Assembly (NCBI RefSeq): GCF_016858305.2
Contig: NZ_CP074436.1
Span: 3,058,001 to 3,122,000 of the forward strand
DNA from: Polaribacter sp. Q13
GTDB taxonomy: Bacteria > Bacteroidota > Bacteroidia > Flavobacteriales > Flavobacteriaceae
Direction of reading: 5' to 3'
DNA length: 64,000 nt
Below the pieces are notes generated by a model. The model was not told where the DNA came from and searched no databases. It saw nothing but the letters and a program-made list of their open reading frames with translations. Positions 43,199-53,110 of the stretch are shown piece after piece. The stretch's first letter is position 1. Each line of letters starts with the position of its first letter. The position numbers and the translations under genes were made by a program.

Positions 43199-43864
43199 TT
43201 AATTTATAAGTTGATCTATTTTATCATTAGGTATAAATCCCTTAAGCATCAAAAATACACCACAAACTACTAAAATTATTCCCATTATTCTCTTTAACCT
43301 GTAGATTACCAAAGGTGTCATTTTATTTTTGAGTTGTTTGGCTAATAAAATTTTTCCTAAATCTGTAATTGCATATCCTAATATTACGGTAGCAAAGTAC
43401 CAAAAGATACTATTTGGTTTCATTTTTAAAGTGGGCCCTACTAAAAGAACAGTTCCTAGCCAAAAGGCTAAAACACCTATGTTTATAAAATTCAAGAAAT
43501 AACCTTTAAAAAATAGTTTGATATAATTATTTTGAATGGGAACTTCAATGGTTTCAGCAGAGGCTAGTGCTTCTTTTTTGTTCTGTTTATCAAAGTAGGT
43601 AATAAGTCCGTATATGATTAATACTAATCCGCCAATGAAAAAAAGTCTTGGGTCATCCTTTATTTTCTCTAAAAACGACCTACTTCCAAAATAGGCGATT
43701 AATATAAACGTAATATCACCTAAAATTACGCCAAGATCGAAAGCAATGGCTGCTCTTGCACCTTTTAAAATACTGGTTTGAATAAGCATAAAAAAAACAG
43801 GTCCTATCATAAAAGCCATGAAAAATCCTATTAAAAAAGCATTCTTAAAATCGTAAATATCCAT
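43199..43864 (-). CDS. LysE family transporter
   Basis: A 221-residue protein with six helices and the N-terminal LysE pattern AFLIGFFMAFMIGPVFFMLIQTSI. It probably exports amino acids or related metabolites. The substrate is unknown. It is a single gene, on the opposite strand to the oxidase operon. Confidence 0.9.
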   Translation of the reverse strand: MDIYDFKNAFLIGFFMAFMIGPVFFMLIQTSILKGARAAIAFDLGVILGDITFILIAYFGSRSFLEKIKDDPRLFFIGGLVLIIYGLITYFDKQNKKEALASAETIEVPIQNNYIKLFFKGYFLNFINIGVLAFWLGTVLLVGPTLKMKPNSIFWYFATVILGYAITDLGKILLAKQLKNKMTPLVIYRLKRIMGIILVVCGVFLMLKGFIPNDKIDQLIN

Positions 43865-44243
43865 TCTATAAAGATAATTGTTTAATTAGGATTTACCAAT
43901 TATGAATTTTTTAAAAATGAGGATAACGAGTTTTATTGTTGATTGAATTTTACGAGATTTAATTATAGAAATTCTATGTTTTCATCTAATTTTATCAGTG
44001 TGACTTTAAGTAAAATCTCATAAAGAGTTTTAATTTGGTGTTTTCATTATTATGGGACTTCTCGCTACGTGTGAAGCGACACTCTTTAGTTTTTTGTGGT
44101 TTTTTTACCTAGTTTTAGCTTTTCTACGCTAACATAAATCACAAAAAGTTTTTAATAGTCTTATTTTCTGAGGTATGTGATCGTTCTGTGTTCGGAGTGA
44201 CAACAGTCATGGAGATTTTAGTATTTTGGATATAACGAAAACT

Positions 44244-44320
44244 CGCGTTAGGGATTGAAATGACATCCTTTTTGATTTTTCGGCAAAAAGATATAATGGA
44301 AAGCCCGCTCGAACGCCCAA
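44244..44320 (-). repeat. Dispersed intergenic repeat, copy 2
   Basis: On the minus strand it starts TTGGGCGTTCGAGCGGGCTT and ends TTTCAATCCCTAACGCG, matching the ends of copy 1 at 20894-20990. The middle is diverged and shorter (77 versus 97 bp). Confidence 0.75.
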
Positions 44321-44351
44321 AAAATAGCAATGGATTTAATAATGTACGATA

Positions 44352-44378
44352 CCTACAAGGTTTTGGAAACCTTGTAGG
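44352..44378. repeat. Perfect hairpin CCTACAAGGTTT / AAACCTTGTAGG
   Basis: A 12-bp stem around the loop TGG with no T-tract on the plus strand, 38 bases beyond the end of the PaaE-like gene (minus strand). It resembles scattered flavobacterial palindromes and may act as a weak terminator. Confidence 0.7.
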
Positions 44379-44415
44379 ATAATTACTCGATTAAGTAATT
44401 TATTAGTTATACATT

Positions 44416-45462
44416 TTAAACATCATCAAAATCAATAGAGATTTTTGAAGTTGTTGGATATGCCTGACAAGCTAACACCAAACCTTCTTCTATCTCACTG
44501 TCTGATAAAATAGAGTTCTTAACCATTATTGCGTTTCCTTCTGTAACTTTACACATACAAGTGCTGCAAACTCCACCTTGACAAGAATATGGAGCGTCTA
44601 AATTATTACGCAAACTAGCAGATAAAATATCATCTGTTTGGTTCATTGTAAAAGTGGTTTCTTCATCATCTAATAGCACCGTAATTTCTGTGGTACCTTC
44701 TTTAATTTCAGAAACAGCTTCTTCATCTACAGAAGCGGTAAATAATTCGAAATGAATATTTTTATCTGTAAAACCACGTTCTTTTAGTGTTGCAGAAACT
44801 TCATTAATCATGCTTTCTGGTCCACATAAATAGGCAGCATCAAAAGAAGTGCTTTTGTAACTATTGTTGATGTAAAAATTGGTGTGTGCTTTATCTATTC
44901 TACCAAATAAAGAACCTTCTAGTTGTTCTCTACTACAAATATAATGTAAGTTAAAACGATCTGGATTTACCTCTTTTAAAGCATCTAATTCTGCTTTAAA
45001 AATAGTGTCTGCAACTGTTTTATTTCCATAGATTAAAGTGAAAGTAGACGAAGTTTCGTTTTCTAAAACATCTTTAACCATAGATAGAATTGGTGTAATA
45101 CCAGATCCTGCAGCAAAAGCGATGTATTTTTTATTTGGTTTAGGTAGTAATATAAATTTACCCTCTGGTTCAGAAATTTCAATAAAATTCCCTTCTTTTA
45201 ATTCTGTAGTTGCGTACGTAGAAAAAAGACCATTTTCTACCGCCTTAATAGCCACTTTTAAATAGCGATCACTAGGCGAAGAACAGATAGAATAGGCTCT
45301 TCTAACTTCTTTACCGTTAATGGTTTTTTTAAGTGTTAAGTATTGCCCCGCGTGAAATGCAAAGTTAGATTTTAGGTTTCCGGGTATTTTAAATACAAGA
45401 GAAACCGCATCTGCGGTTTCTCTTATTACTTCTTGGATATTTATTTTATGAAATGTTGACAT
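44416..45462 (-). CDS. PaaE-like ferredoxin-NAD(P)H oxidoreductase
   Basis: A 348-residue modular reductase with an FAD domain (about 1-105; RRAYSICSSPSD), an NAD domain (about 108-235; FAAGSGITPILSMV) and a C-terminal plant-type 2Fe-2S domain (about 258-348; YSCQGGVCSTCMCKV). This order matches PaaE of phenylacetyl-CoA epoxidase, but no paaABCD genes are near, so another oxygenase partner or a general electron-transfer role is possible. It follows asd by 10 bases. Confidence 0.9.
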   Translation of the reverse strand: MSTFHKINIQEVIRETADAVSLVFKIPGNLKSNFAFHAGQYLTLKKTINGKEVRRAYSICSSPSDRYLKVAIKAVENGLFSTYATTELKEGNFIEISEPEGKFILLPKPNKKYIAFAAGSGITPILSMVKDVLENETSSTFTLIYGNKTVADTIFKAELDALKEVNPDRFNLHYICSREQLEGSLFGRIDKAHTNFYINNSYKSTSFDAAYLCGPESMINEVSATLKERGFTDKNIHFELFTASVDEEAVSEIKEGTTEITVLLDDEETTFTMNQTDDILSASLRNNLDAPYSCQGGVCSTCMCKVTEGNAIMVKNSILSDSEIEEGLVLACQAYPTTSKISIDFDDV

Positions 45463-45472
45463 TACATGTATT

Positions 45473-46462
45473 TTACACCAAATTATTCGCTATTAAATAT
45501 TCGGCAATTTGTATTGTATTTGTAGCAGCACCTTTACGTAGGTTATCTGCAACTATCCACAAATTTAAGGTATTTTCTTGAGATTCATCCCTTCTAATTC
45601 GTCCAACAAACACTTCATCTTTATCATGTGCATTTATTGCCATCGGGTATACGTTATTTGCCAAATCATCTTCTACAATAACACCTTCCGTTTCGCTTAA
45701 TATTTTACGAACTTCATCTAAATCAAAATCATTTTCAAACTGTACATTTACAGCTTCAGAATGTCCACCAGCAGTAGGAATTCTAACAGCAGTAGCTGTA
45801 ACAGAAAAAGAATCATCACGTAAAATTTTCTTTGGTTCTTTTACTAATTTCATTTCTTCTTTTGTGTATCCGTTTTCTAAAAAAACATCACAATGAGGAA
45901 TTGCATTTCTACCAATTTTATGTGGATAAGCCATTTCACCATCAATACCAGCCTCTTCGTTATCTAATTGCTGCACTGCTTTTACTCCAGAACCAGAAAC
46001 AGATTGATACGTAGAAATAACTACACGTTTCATTTTATATTTTAAATGTAACGGAGATAAAACTGCTACTAACTGAATTGTAGAACAGTTTGGGTTTGCA
46101 ATAATTTTATCGTCTTTTGTTAAAACATCACCGTTAATTTCTGGTACCACTAATTTCTTAGTAGGATCCATTCTCCAGGCAGAAGAATTATCTATAACTG
46201 TTGTACCAACTTCAGCAAATTTTGGTGCCCATTCTAAAGAAGTATCTCCGCCTGCAGAAAATAAAGCAATATCTGGCTTCATTTTTACAGCGTCTTCTAA
46301 GGTTACTACGGTATATTCTTTTCCTTTATATGTTAATTTCTTTCCAGCAGATCTTGCAGATGCTACAGGAATTAATTCCGTTATAGGTAAATTACGTTCT
46401 TCTAATACTTTAAACATTACTGTGCCCACCATTCCAGTTGCACCTACTACAGCTATTTTCAT
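45473..46462 (-). CDS. asd: Aspartate-semialdehyde dehydrogenase
   Basis: A 329-residue enzyme reducing aspartyl phosphate for Lys, Met and Thr synthesis and for diaminopimelate in the cell wall. The NADP-binding GATGMVGTVMF, active-site NPNCSTIQLV (Cys) and substrate His in IPTAGGHSEAV are present. It is the first gene of a two-gene unit with the PaaE-like reductase. Confidence 0.97.
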   Translation of the reverse strand: MKIAVVGATGMVGTVMFKVLEERNLPITELIPVASARSAGKKLTYKGKEYTVVTLEDAVKMKPDIALFSAGGDTSLEWAPKFAEVGTTVIDNSSAWRMDPTKKLVVPEINGDVLTKDDKIIANPNCSTIQLVAVLSPLHLKYKMKRVVISTYQSVSGSGVKAVQQLDNEEAGIDGEMAYPHKIGRNAIPHCDVFLENGYTKEEMKLVKEPKKILRDDSFSVTATAVRIPTAGGHSEAVNVQFENDFDLDEVRKILSETEGVIVEDDLANNVYPMAINAHDKDEVFVGRIRRDESQENTLNLWIVADNLRKGAATNTIQIAEYLIANNLV

Positions 46463-46694
46463 CGCCTAAAAATTTAATATTAAATTGAGTTGCAAATATC
46501 TTAAAAATAATAATTATATAAATCACTTAATTCCTTATAAATCAACCAAAGTTTAAAATTGAATCACAAATTTTTCTAATGTTTAAATTTAAACAAGTTG
46601 ATGTAAAATTATAATGCAGAGTCTTTAATGTTATAAAATATAATGCTAGTATTTAAAAAAGAGGGGGGTAGTTATCTTTTATTTTAACTTCTAA

Positions 46695-47471
46695 TTATTC
46701 TTTACCAAATAGGTATCCATAAGGGAGTCCTACAAAAAGTGCCCCACCAACAATATTACCTAAGGTAGCAGGAATTAGATTTTTAAAGATAAATGTAGTC
46801 CAAGTTATATCAGCACCTTCAAAAATTGCAAGTGGAATAAAATACATGTTGGCAATACTATGTTCAAATCCTATAGCAACAAAAGCCATTACAGGCAACC
46901 AAATTGCAAATATTTTTCCTACCGTATCTTTGGCTGACATACCTTGCCAAATAGCTAAACATACTAACCAGTTAGCACCTATACCTTTTATAAAAGTTAC
47001 TAAAAAAGTATGACTCGTTTTTCCGATTGCAATATTGTAAACCGAATCTATATAAGGAGAAGTGTGTACAATATGTGTTAGATATGTAATTACGTATGCA
47101 AGAAAAAGTGCACCTACAAAATTACCTGAATAAACTAATCCCCAATTTTTGAGCATATCAGAAATGGGTTGTTTTTTTCTTAAAAGGTTGGGTATAAAGT
47201 AAGCGTTGTTTCCTGTAAAAAGTTCTGCACCAACAACTACAACAAGTATTAGTCCGATAGGAAAAGTAGCACCAAACAGAAACTTAACCAATCCTGGGTT
47301 GTTGGCTGCTATTTCTGGAGATCCTCCTGCCACAATAATAGCAAGTAATCCTCCAAATGCTACATAGGCTCCTGCTAAAATTGCAAGAATAAATGTTTTA
47401 CTTATTTTATATTTTCCTTTGTTTATGGCCATTTGGCTTACAAGGGTTATAACTTCTTTTGGGGTATTCAT
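46695..47471 (-). CDS. focA: Formate/nitrite transporter (FocA type)
   Basis: A 258-residue pentameric channel protein with six helices. FNT motifs include GGLLAIIVAGG, the FTGNNAYF loop and a C-terminal LGNIVGGALFVG. The location 34 bases after pflA points to formate export during pyruvate fermentation rather than nitrite. Confidence 0.93.
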   Translation of the reverse strand: MNTPKEVITLVSQMAINKGKYKISKTFILAILAGAYVAFGGLLAIIVAGGSPEIAANNPGLVKFLFGATFPIGLILVVVVGAELFTGNNAYFIPNLLRKKQPISDMLKNWGLVYSGNFVGALFLAYVITYLTHIVHTSPYIDSVYNIAIGKTSHTFLVTFIKGIGANWLVCLAIWQGMSAKDTVGKIFAIWLPVMAFVAIGFEHSIANMYFIPLAIFEGADITWTTFIFKNLIPATLGNIVGGALFVGLPYGYLFGKE

Positions 47472-47505
47472 TAGTTTTTAATGTAGAATTTTAATCAATT
47501 AGGTT

Positions 47506-48237
47506 CTAATTGATCTTTACTTTTTTAAAATAGTTACTTAAAATATTGGATGCTTCTTCTAACTCTTCTTTAGTGTTTTCTCTTGCATCTTTCAGTTCAT
47601 AGTCCCAACCTAAGGCTTCCCATTTATGGATGCCTAATTTATGGTAAGGTTGTAACTCTATTTGTTCTATAGTTTGGTAGTCTTTAAAATGACTTCCTAA
47701 TTGATGTAATAATTCAGGCGTATTAGTAATACCGGGGATTAAAACATAACGTAGCCACATTTTTTTACCAGATTTTTCTCTGTGTTTCGCAAAATTAAAG
47801 GTAGTTTCTTTGTTTCTTTTACCAGTAATTTTTTGAAATCCTTCTTCAGTCATATGCTTTATATCAAGCATTACTAAATCTGCATAATCATCTATTAACT
47901 CAATAACAGGATGATTTAACATTCTTCCATTAGTATCTATATTGGTGTTAATTCCTTCTTCTTTTAATCTTTTAAAGAAAGGAATAAGGTTATGGGCCTG
48001 TAACAATGGTTCTCCACCAGAAACAGTAACGCCTCCTTTTTCGCCAAAATAAGATTTCATTTTTATGGCTCTTTGTACTAAATCTTCAATAGCATGTTCT
48101 TCGCCTCCGTGAGTATCAATGGTATCGGGGTTATGGCAGTAAAGGCATTTTAATTTACAACCTTGTAAAAAAATAACCATTCTAATTCCGGGTCCGTCGT
48201 GAGTGCCAAAAGACTCAATTGAATGGACATTTAATAT
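47506..48237 (-). CDS. pflA: Pyruvate formate-lyase activating enzyme, apparent ATA start
   Basis: A radical SAM enzyme that makes the glycyl radical on PflB. The radical SAM motif is CKLKCLYC. The conserved N-terminal part SIESFGTHDGPGIRM is in frame upstream of the first ATG (48180), but no in-frame ATG, GTG or TTG precedes it. The codon where homologs would begin (ILNVHSIESF) is ATA at 48235-48237, giving 243 residues, the usual size. An ATG at 48228-48230 is out of frame. Either a rare ATA start is used or the base is an error. Confidence 0.88.
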   Translation of the reverse strand: MLNVHSIESFGTHDGPGIRMVIFLQGCKLKCLYCHNPDTIDTHGGEEHAIEDLVQRAIKMKSYFGEKGGVTVSGGEPLLQAHNLIPFFKRLKEEGINTNIDTNGRMLNHPVIELIDDYADLVMLDIKHMTEEGFQKITGKRNKETTFNFAKHREKSGKKMWLRYVLIPGITNTPELLHQLGSHFKDYQTIEQIELQPYHKLGIHKWEALGWDYELKDARENTKEELEEASNILSNYFKKVKIN

Positions 48238-48282
48238 GTTTTCTAAAGTTTTAATTGCGCTAAAATTTAAGTGAATAAAAAA

Positions 48283-48320
48283 AGGGGATTTAAAAAATAT
48301 GGTTACTTTTTAAATCCCCT
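48283..48320 (-). terminator. Terminator-like hairpin between pflB and pflA
   Basis: A 14-bp perfect stem (minus strand AGGGGATTTAAAAA with TTTTTAAATCCCCT) followed by seven T. It should stop part of the transcripts after pflB and so lower pflA and focA expression relative to pflB. Confidence 0.85.
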
Positions 48321-48339
48321 AATAAATACATAAAAAGGA

Positions 48340-50595
48340 CTACATAGATTCGTGGAACGAACGTGAAATAACTTCCATTTGTTGTTCTCTTGTTAATCGA
48401 ATAAAATTAACAGCATATCCAGAAACTCTAATCGTTAATTGGGGATGATTTTCTGGATGCTCCATAGCATCTAATAAAGTTTCTTTGTCTAAAACATTTA
48501 CATTAAGGTGTTGTGCTCCGTGCTCAAAATAACCAGTTAAAGTAGCAGCTAAATTGTCTATTCTTTCTTCTTCTGTAGCTCCTAAAGATTTAGGAACAAT
48601 AGAAAATGTATTAGAAATTCCGTCTTGAGAATCTTTATAATCTATTTTTGCTACTGAATTTAAAGAAGCAATTGCACCATTTGAGTCACGCCCATGCATT
48701 GGGTTTGCTCCAGGAGCAAAAGCTACACCTAAAGCTCTACCATCTGGTGTTGCTCCGGTTTTTTTACCATATACAACATTAGATGTAATTGTTAATACAG
48801 ACATTGTTGCATCTGCATCTTTATAAACTTTTAATTTTTTAAGTTCGTTATTAAAGTCTTCAACACCATTATGAGCAAAAATATCTACTCTATCGTCATC
48901 ATTTCCATATTTAGGAAATTCTCCTTCAATCTTAAAATCTACAGTTAAACCTGCTTCATTTCTAATAGGTTTTACTTTTGCATATTTAATTGCAGATAAA
49001 GAATCTGCTACAATAGATAAACCTGCAATACCATAAGCGATATTAATTTGTGGGTTGGTATCAATTAAAGCCATTTGAGCTTTTTCGTAGTAGTATTTAT
49101 CATGCATGTAATGAATAATGTTCATGGCATCATTATACACACGAGCAACCTGTTTCATAGCAATTTTAAAGTTTGCCATTACTTTATCAAAGTCTAAATA
49201 CTCATCATTATTAGCTTCAATACCATCAACCATTTGAGTTCCTGTGATTTCACATTTTCCTCCGTTAATAGCTAATAATAAGGTTTTTGCTAAGTTTGTT
49301 CTTGCGCCAAAAAACTGAATTTGTTTTCCTATTTCTTGGTAAGAAACACAACAAGCAATTCCGTAATCATCAGAACCTCTTAAAGTTCTCATTAAGTCAT
49401 CATTTTCAAATTGAATAGATGAAGTATCGATGGCAACTTTAGAACAGTATTTTCTGAAATTTTCTGGCAACATTGGCGACCATAAAACAGTAATATTTGG
49501 TTCTGGTGATGGGCCTAGGTTGTATAAAGTATGTAAGAAACGGAAAGCTGTTTTAGTTACTTTAGAACGTCCATCATTTAACATACCACCAATTGCTTCA
49601 GTTACCCAAGTTGGGTCTCCAGCAAAAATATCATCATAAGCAGCCATTCTTAAATGACGTACCATTCTTAGTTTCATCACAAACTGATCTATATATTCTT
49701 GTGCTTCAACTTCAGTAATTGCTCCACTTTGTAAATCTCTTTCAATATAAATATCTAAGAAAGTAGACACATTACCTAAAGACATTGCAGCTCCATCTTG
49801 CTCTTTTACAGCAGCTAAATACGCCATATATGTCCATTGTACTGCTTCTTGTGCAGTTTCTGCAGGTCTATTTAATTCTAAATTGTAATGATTACCCATT
49901 ACAATCATTTCTTTTAATGCTTTTATTTGTTCAGAAACTTCTTCTCTTAAACGAATAACAGCATCTGTCATTGGTCCTTCAATATTTGCTAAATCGTATT
50001 TTTTAACTTCAATTAATTTGTCAATTCCGTATAAAGCAACACGTCTATAATCACCAATTATTCTACCACGAGCATAATTATCTGGCAATCCTGTTAAAAA
50101 ACCTAAAGATCTAAATTTTTTAATTTCTGCATTATAAGCAGAAAAAACACCATCATTATGAGTTTTTACATATTTGCTAAATAATGTATTAATATCTTCA
50201 CTAGGTTTTAAACCTTGTTCTTCTAATGCTTTTTGAACTACTTTGTAACCCCCAAACGGTTTCATAGCTCTTTTTAAAAGTGTATCAGTTTGTAAACCAA
50301 CAATTACTTCGTTTTCTTTGTCGATGTAACCTGCAGCAAAATTCATAACACCAGAAATAGTTTCAGTATCCACAGAGTGAACTCCACCATTTTTTCTTTC
50401 AACTTCAGTTTCTTTTTTACAAACTTCCCAAAGTTTTTGAGTTTTATTACTGATACCAACTAAAAATTTGTCATCACCATAATAAGAAACAATGTTTTTT
50501 ATAACAAAATCTCTAACGTTAATAGATGTGTTCCAAACTCCTTTTTTAAATTCAGCTGTTGTAGGCCTTTCTATGATTAATTCTTCAATTTGCAT
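48340..50595 (-). CDS. pflB: Pyruvate formate-lyase (formate acetyltransferase)
   Basis: A 751-residue glycyl radical enzyme splitting pyruvate with CoA to acetyl-CoA and formate. The active-site Cys pair lies in [12 protein letters not shown], and the glycyl radical loop [12 protein letters not shown] is close to the C-terminus. The start at 50595 ([15 protein letters not shown]) is preferred to an ATG at 50640, because the latter lies inside the promoter -7 box. It shows fermentative ability in an otherwise respiring organism. Confidence 0.96.
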   Translation of the reverse strand: MQIEELIIERPTTAEFKKGVWNTSINVRDFVIKNIVSYYGDDKFLVGISNKTQKLWEVCKKETEVERKNGGVHSVDTETISGVMNFAAGYIDKENEVIVGLQTDTLLKRAMKPFGGYKVVQKALEEQGLKPSEDINTLFSKYVKTHNDGVFSAYNAEIKKFRSLGFLTGLPDNYARGRIIGDYRRVALYGIDKLIEVKKYDLANIEGPMTDAVIRLREEVSEQIKALKEMIVMGNHYNLELNRPAETAQEAVQWTYMAYLAAVKEQDGAAMSLGNVSTFLDIYIERDLQSGAITEVEAQEYIDQFVMKLRMVRHLRMAAYDDIFAGDPTWVTEAIGGMLNDGRSKVTKTAFRFLHTLYNLGPSPEPNITVLWSPMLPENFRKYCSKVAIDTSSIQFENDDLMRTLRGSDDYGIACCVSYQEIGKQIQFFGARTNLAKTLLLAINGGKCEITGTQMVDGIEANNDEYLDFDKVMANFKIAMKQVARVYNDAMNIIHYMHDKYYYEKAQMALIDTNPQINIAYGIAGLSIVADSLSAIKYAKVKPIRNEAGLTVDFKIEGEFPKYGNDDDRVDIFAHNGVEDFNNELKKLKVYKDADATMSVLTITSNVVYGKKTGATPDGRALGVAFAPGANPMHGRDSNGAIASLNSVAKIDYKDSQDGISNTFSIVPKSLGATEEERIDNLAATLTGYFEHGAQHLNVNVLDKETLLDAMEHPENHPQLTIRVSGYAVNFIRLTREQQMEVISRSFHESM

Positions 50596-50637
50596 TCCTC
50601 TATGTTTTATGTTTTTATGTATTCCTTTATGATATTG

Positions 50638-50666
50638 CAAATATAACTCTATATGTAGTTTTCAAA
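50638..50666 (-). promoter_or_regulatory. Promoter of pflB (TTTG-N17-TATATTTG)
   Basis: On the minus strand TTTG (50666-50663) and TATATTTG (50645-50638) are 17 bases apart, a full Bacteroidota promoter. The ATG at 50640 falls within the -7 box, so pflB must begin at 50595. Confidence 0.7.
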
Positions 50667-50785
50667 ATATGATATAAGTTAGGTTTTACTATTATTAAAG
50701 AAAACGATATAGTTTTTAATTATCTGTAAATAAGATAGTTGGGTTTTATTTTTTGTTTAGTAAAAACCTTTTTAAGGAAATTAAC

Positions 50786-50793
50786 TACATTTG
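50786..50793 (+). promoter_or_regulatory. -7 box (TACATTTG) for trhO
   Basis: TACATTTG matches TAnnTTTG, 33 bases before the trhO ATG. The nearest TTTG lies too far upstream to be a -33 box. Confidence 0.45.
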
Positions 50794-50826
50794 CAAAAAT
50801 ATTTAGTTTAACCTAATTAGTATAGC

Positions 50827-51858
50827 ATGCAACTGTACAATAAGTTAAGCGCCATAGAACGCGCTGCATTAATAGATGAGGCTGGTAAAGACCGCCTCAC
50901 AATTTCTTTCTATCAATATTTTAAGATAGAAAACCCACAATTATTTAGAGATAAGTTATTCTTAGAATGGAATGAACTCGATGTTTTAGGTCGAATTTAT
51001 GTTTCTTACGAAGGAATTAACGCTCAATTATCTGTTCCATCAGAAAACTTTTATGCTTTAAAAGATCAATTAGACAGTATTTCTTTTTTGAAAGATATTC
51101 GTTTAAATGTTGCTGTAGAGCAAGACAATAAGTCGTTTTTAAAGCTGAAAGTAAAAGTGAGAAACAAAATTGTTGCCGATGGTTTAAATGACGAAACTTT
51201 TGATGTAACAGCCAAAGGAGTTCATTTAAATGCGCAGGAATTCAACGAAATGTTAGCAAACCCAGATACGGTTTGTGTAGATATGCGTAACCATTATGAA
51301 AGTGAAATTGGTCATTTTGATGGTGCTGTAACTCCAGATGTAGATACCTTTAGAGATTCTCTAGATATTATAGAAGAAGATTTAAAAGACAATAAAGAAG
51401 ACAAAAACTTATTAATGTATTGTACTGGCGGAATCCGTTGCGAAAAAGCATCTGCCTATTACAAGCACAAAGGTTTTAAAAACGTTTTTCAATTAGAAGG
51501 CGGAATTATAGAATACACACGTCAGGTAAAAGAAGAAGGTATAGAGAATAAATTTATCGGTAAGAATTTTGTTTTTGATCATAGAAGAGCAGAACGTATT
51601 ACGGACGATGTGGTTTCTAATTGTCATCAATGTGGCAAACCTTGTGATACACATACAAATTGTGCTAATGAAGCATGTCATTTATTATTTATTCAGTGTG
51701 ATGAATGTGCAGAAGCTACAGAAAATACTTGTTCTACAGATTGCCAAGAAATAATTCAATTGTCTTTTGAAGAACAAAAAGAATTAAGAAAGGGAAAAGG
51801 AAATAGTAATAAGATTTTTAAAAAAGGACGTTCAGAAGTTCTAAAATTCAAAAAATAA
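50827..51858 (+). CDS. trhO: tRNA uridine(34) hydroxylase TrhO (rhodanese type)
   Basis: A 343-residue enzyme forming 5-hydroxyuridine at tRNA position 34 with O2. It has an N-terminal acylphosphatase-like part (about 1-100), a rhodanese domain with active Cys in LMYCTGGIRCEKA, and a C-terminal Cys-rich zinc part (CHQCGKPCDTHTNC and later Cys pairs). It is followed after 4 bases by trhP, the oxygen-independent route to the same base. Confidence 0.93.
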   Translation: MQLYNKLSAIERAALIDEAGKDRLTISFYQYFKIENPQLFRDKLFLEWNELDVLGRIYVSYEGINAQLSVPSENFYALKDQLDSISFLKDIRLNVAVEQDNKSFLKLKVKVRNKIVADGLNDETFDVTAKGVHLNAQEFNEMLANPDTVCVDMRNHYESEIGHFDGAVTPDVDTFRDSLDIIEEDLKDNKEDKNLLMYCTGGIRCEKASAYYKHKGFKNVFQLEGGIIEYTRQVKEEGIENKFIGKNFVFDHRRAERITDDVVSNCHQCGKPCDTHTNCANEACHLLFIQCDECAEATENTCSTDCQEIIQLSFEEQKELRKGKGNSNKIFKKGRSEVLKFKK

Positions 51859-51862
51859 AATC

Positions 51863-53110
51863 ATGCAAAAAATCGAATTAATGGCGCCTGCAGGTAATTT
51901 TGAGTCTATGCAAGCTGCCTTAGATAATGGTTGTGATTCTATTTATTTTGGAGTAGAGCAACTAAATATGCGAGCAAGAGCATCTATCAATTTTACTTTA
52001 GATGATTTAGAAGAAATTTCTAAAAGATGTTCAGAAAAAAATGTGAGAACGTATCTTACATTAAATACCATTATTTATGATCATGATTTATCAATAGTAA
52101 AAACATTGATAAAACGTGCAAAAGAGGCAAATATTACGGCGGTAATTGCTATGGATCAAGCGGTGATTTCTATGGCGAGAGAACAGCAAATGGAAGTTCA
52201 TATTTCTACACAAATCAACATAACTAATATAGAAACGGTTAAGTTTTACGCACTTTTTGCTGATACAATTGTTTTAAGTAGAGAGTTGAGTTTACGTCAA
52301 GTAAAAAAGATTACAGAAGCTATAGAAAAAGAGCAAGTAAAAGGCCCTTCTGGTAAATTAGTAGAAGTAGAGATTTTTGGTCATGGAGCTTTATGTATGG
52401 CGGTTTCTGGTAAATGTTATATGAGTTTACATTCGCATAATTCATCTGCAAATAGAGGTGCTTGCAAACAGAATTGCAGAAAAAAATATACCGTTATCGA
52501 TCAAGAAACTGGTTTTGAAATGGAATTGGATAATGAGTATATTATGTCTCCAAAAGACTTGTGTACAATTGATTTTTTAGACCAAGTTGCAGATGCCGGA
52601 ATTAAAGTTTTAAAAATCGAAGGTAGGGGAAGAGCGCCAGAATATGTAGCTAAAGTAATTAAGTGCTACAGAGATGCTATTGATAGTTTGACAAACGGAA
52701 CTTACGATAAAGAGAAAGTAATTTCTTGGATGCAAGAACTAGAGAAAGTCTACAATCGTGGTTTTTGGAATGGCTATTATTTAGGTCAGAAATTAGGAGA
52801 ATGGAGTAAAGAATCTGGTTCTCATGCAACGCAAAAGAAAGTTTATTTAGGAAAAGGTGAACATTATTTTGACAAAGCAAAAATTGGTCAGTTTAAAATT
52901 GATGCCTATGATGTTGCTTTAGGTGATACCATTTTAATAACTGGCCCAACAACAGGTGCACAAGAAATGGAAGTAAAGCAAATGTTTGTAAATGATAAAC
53001 CTGCAGAAAAAGCAACCAAAGGAGACGAAGTTACCATGAAGTTAGATTTTAAAATTAGAAGAAGCGATAAGTTGTATAAGATTGTAAAAACGGAATTCGC
53101 AGAAAACTAA
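51863..53110 (+). CDS. trhP: U32 family peptidase-like tRNA hydroxylation protein TrhP
   Basis: A 415-residue U32 protein (YegQ type). MAPAGNFESMQAALDNGCDSIYFG opens the TIM-like domain, and the family signature with its Cys residues is in GHGALCMAVSGKCYMS and GACKQNCRKKY. E. coli TrhP makes 5-hydroxyuridine from prephenate and carries an Fe-S cluster. A ferredoxin gene overlaps its last base, suggesting a joint redox role. Confidence 0.92.
   Translation: MQKIELMAPAGNFESMQAALDNGCDSIYFGVEQLNMRARASINFTLDDLEEISKRCSEKNVRTYLTLNTIIYDHDLSIVKTLIKRAKEANITAVIAMDQAVISMAREQQMEVHISTQINITNIETVKFYALFADTIVLSRELSLRQVKKITEAIEKEQVKGPSGKLVEVEIFGHGALCMAVSGKCYMSLHSHNSSANRGACKQNCRKKYTVIDQETGFEMELDNEYIMSPKDLCTIDFLDQVADAGIKVLKIEGRGRAPEYVAKVIKCYRDAIDSLTNGTYDKEKVISWMQELEKVYNRGFWNGYYLGQKLGEWSKESGSHATQKKVYLGKGEHYFDKAKIGQFKIDAYDVALGDTILITGPTTGAQEMEVKQMFVNDKPAEKATKGDEVTMKLDFKIRRSDKLYKIVKTEFAEN

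Larger units (their letters stand above)
43865..44415. other. 550-bp gene-free region with repeats
   Basis: Holds degenerate sequence with a TTTTTTGTGGTTTTTT patch, a TGTGATCGTTCTGTG segment, dispersed repeat copy 2 (44244-44320) and a perfect hairpin (44352-44378). No reading frame looks real. It behaves like a repeat-rich intergenic island. Confidence 0.55.

Noticed and set aside
44416..45462. Phenylacetate degradation gene paaE
   Set aside because: The domain order fits, but no paaABCDG genes are present and the gene is coupled to asd, so only a PaaE-like label is justified.
46695..47471. FocA-like channel as a nitrite transporter
   Set aside because: It is in one unit with pflB and pflA, and no nitrite reductase gene is near. 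Formate is the more likely substrate.
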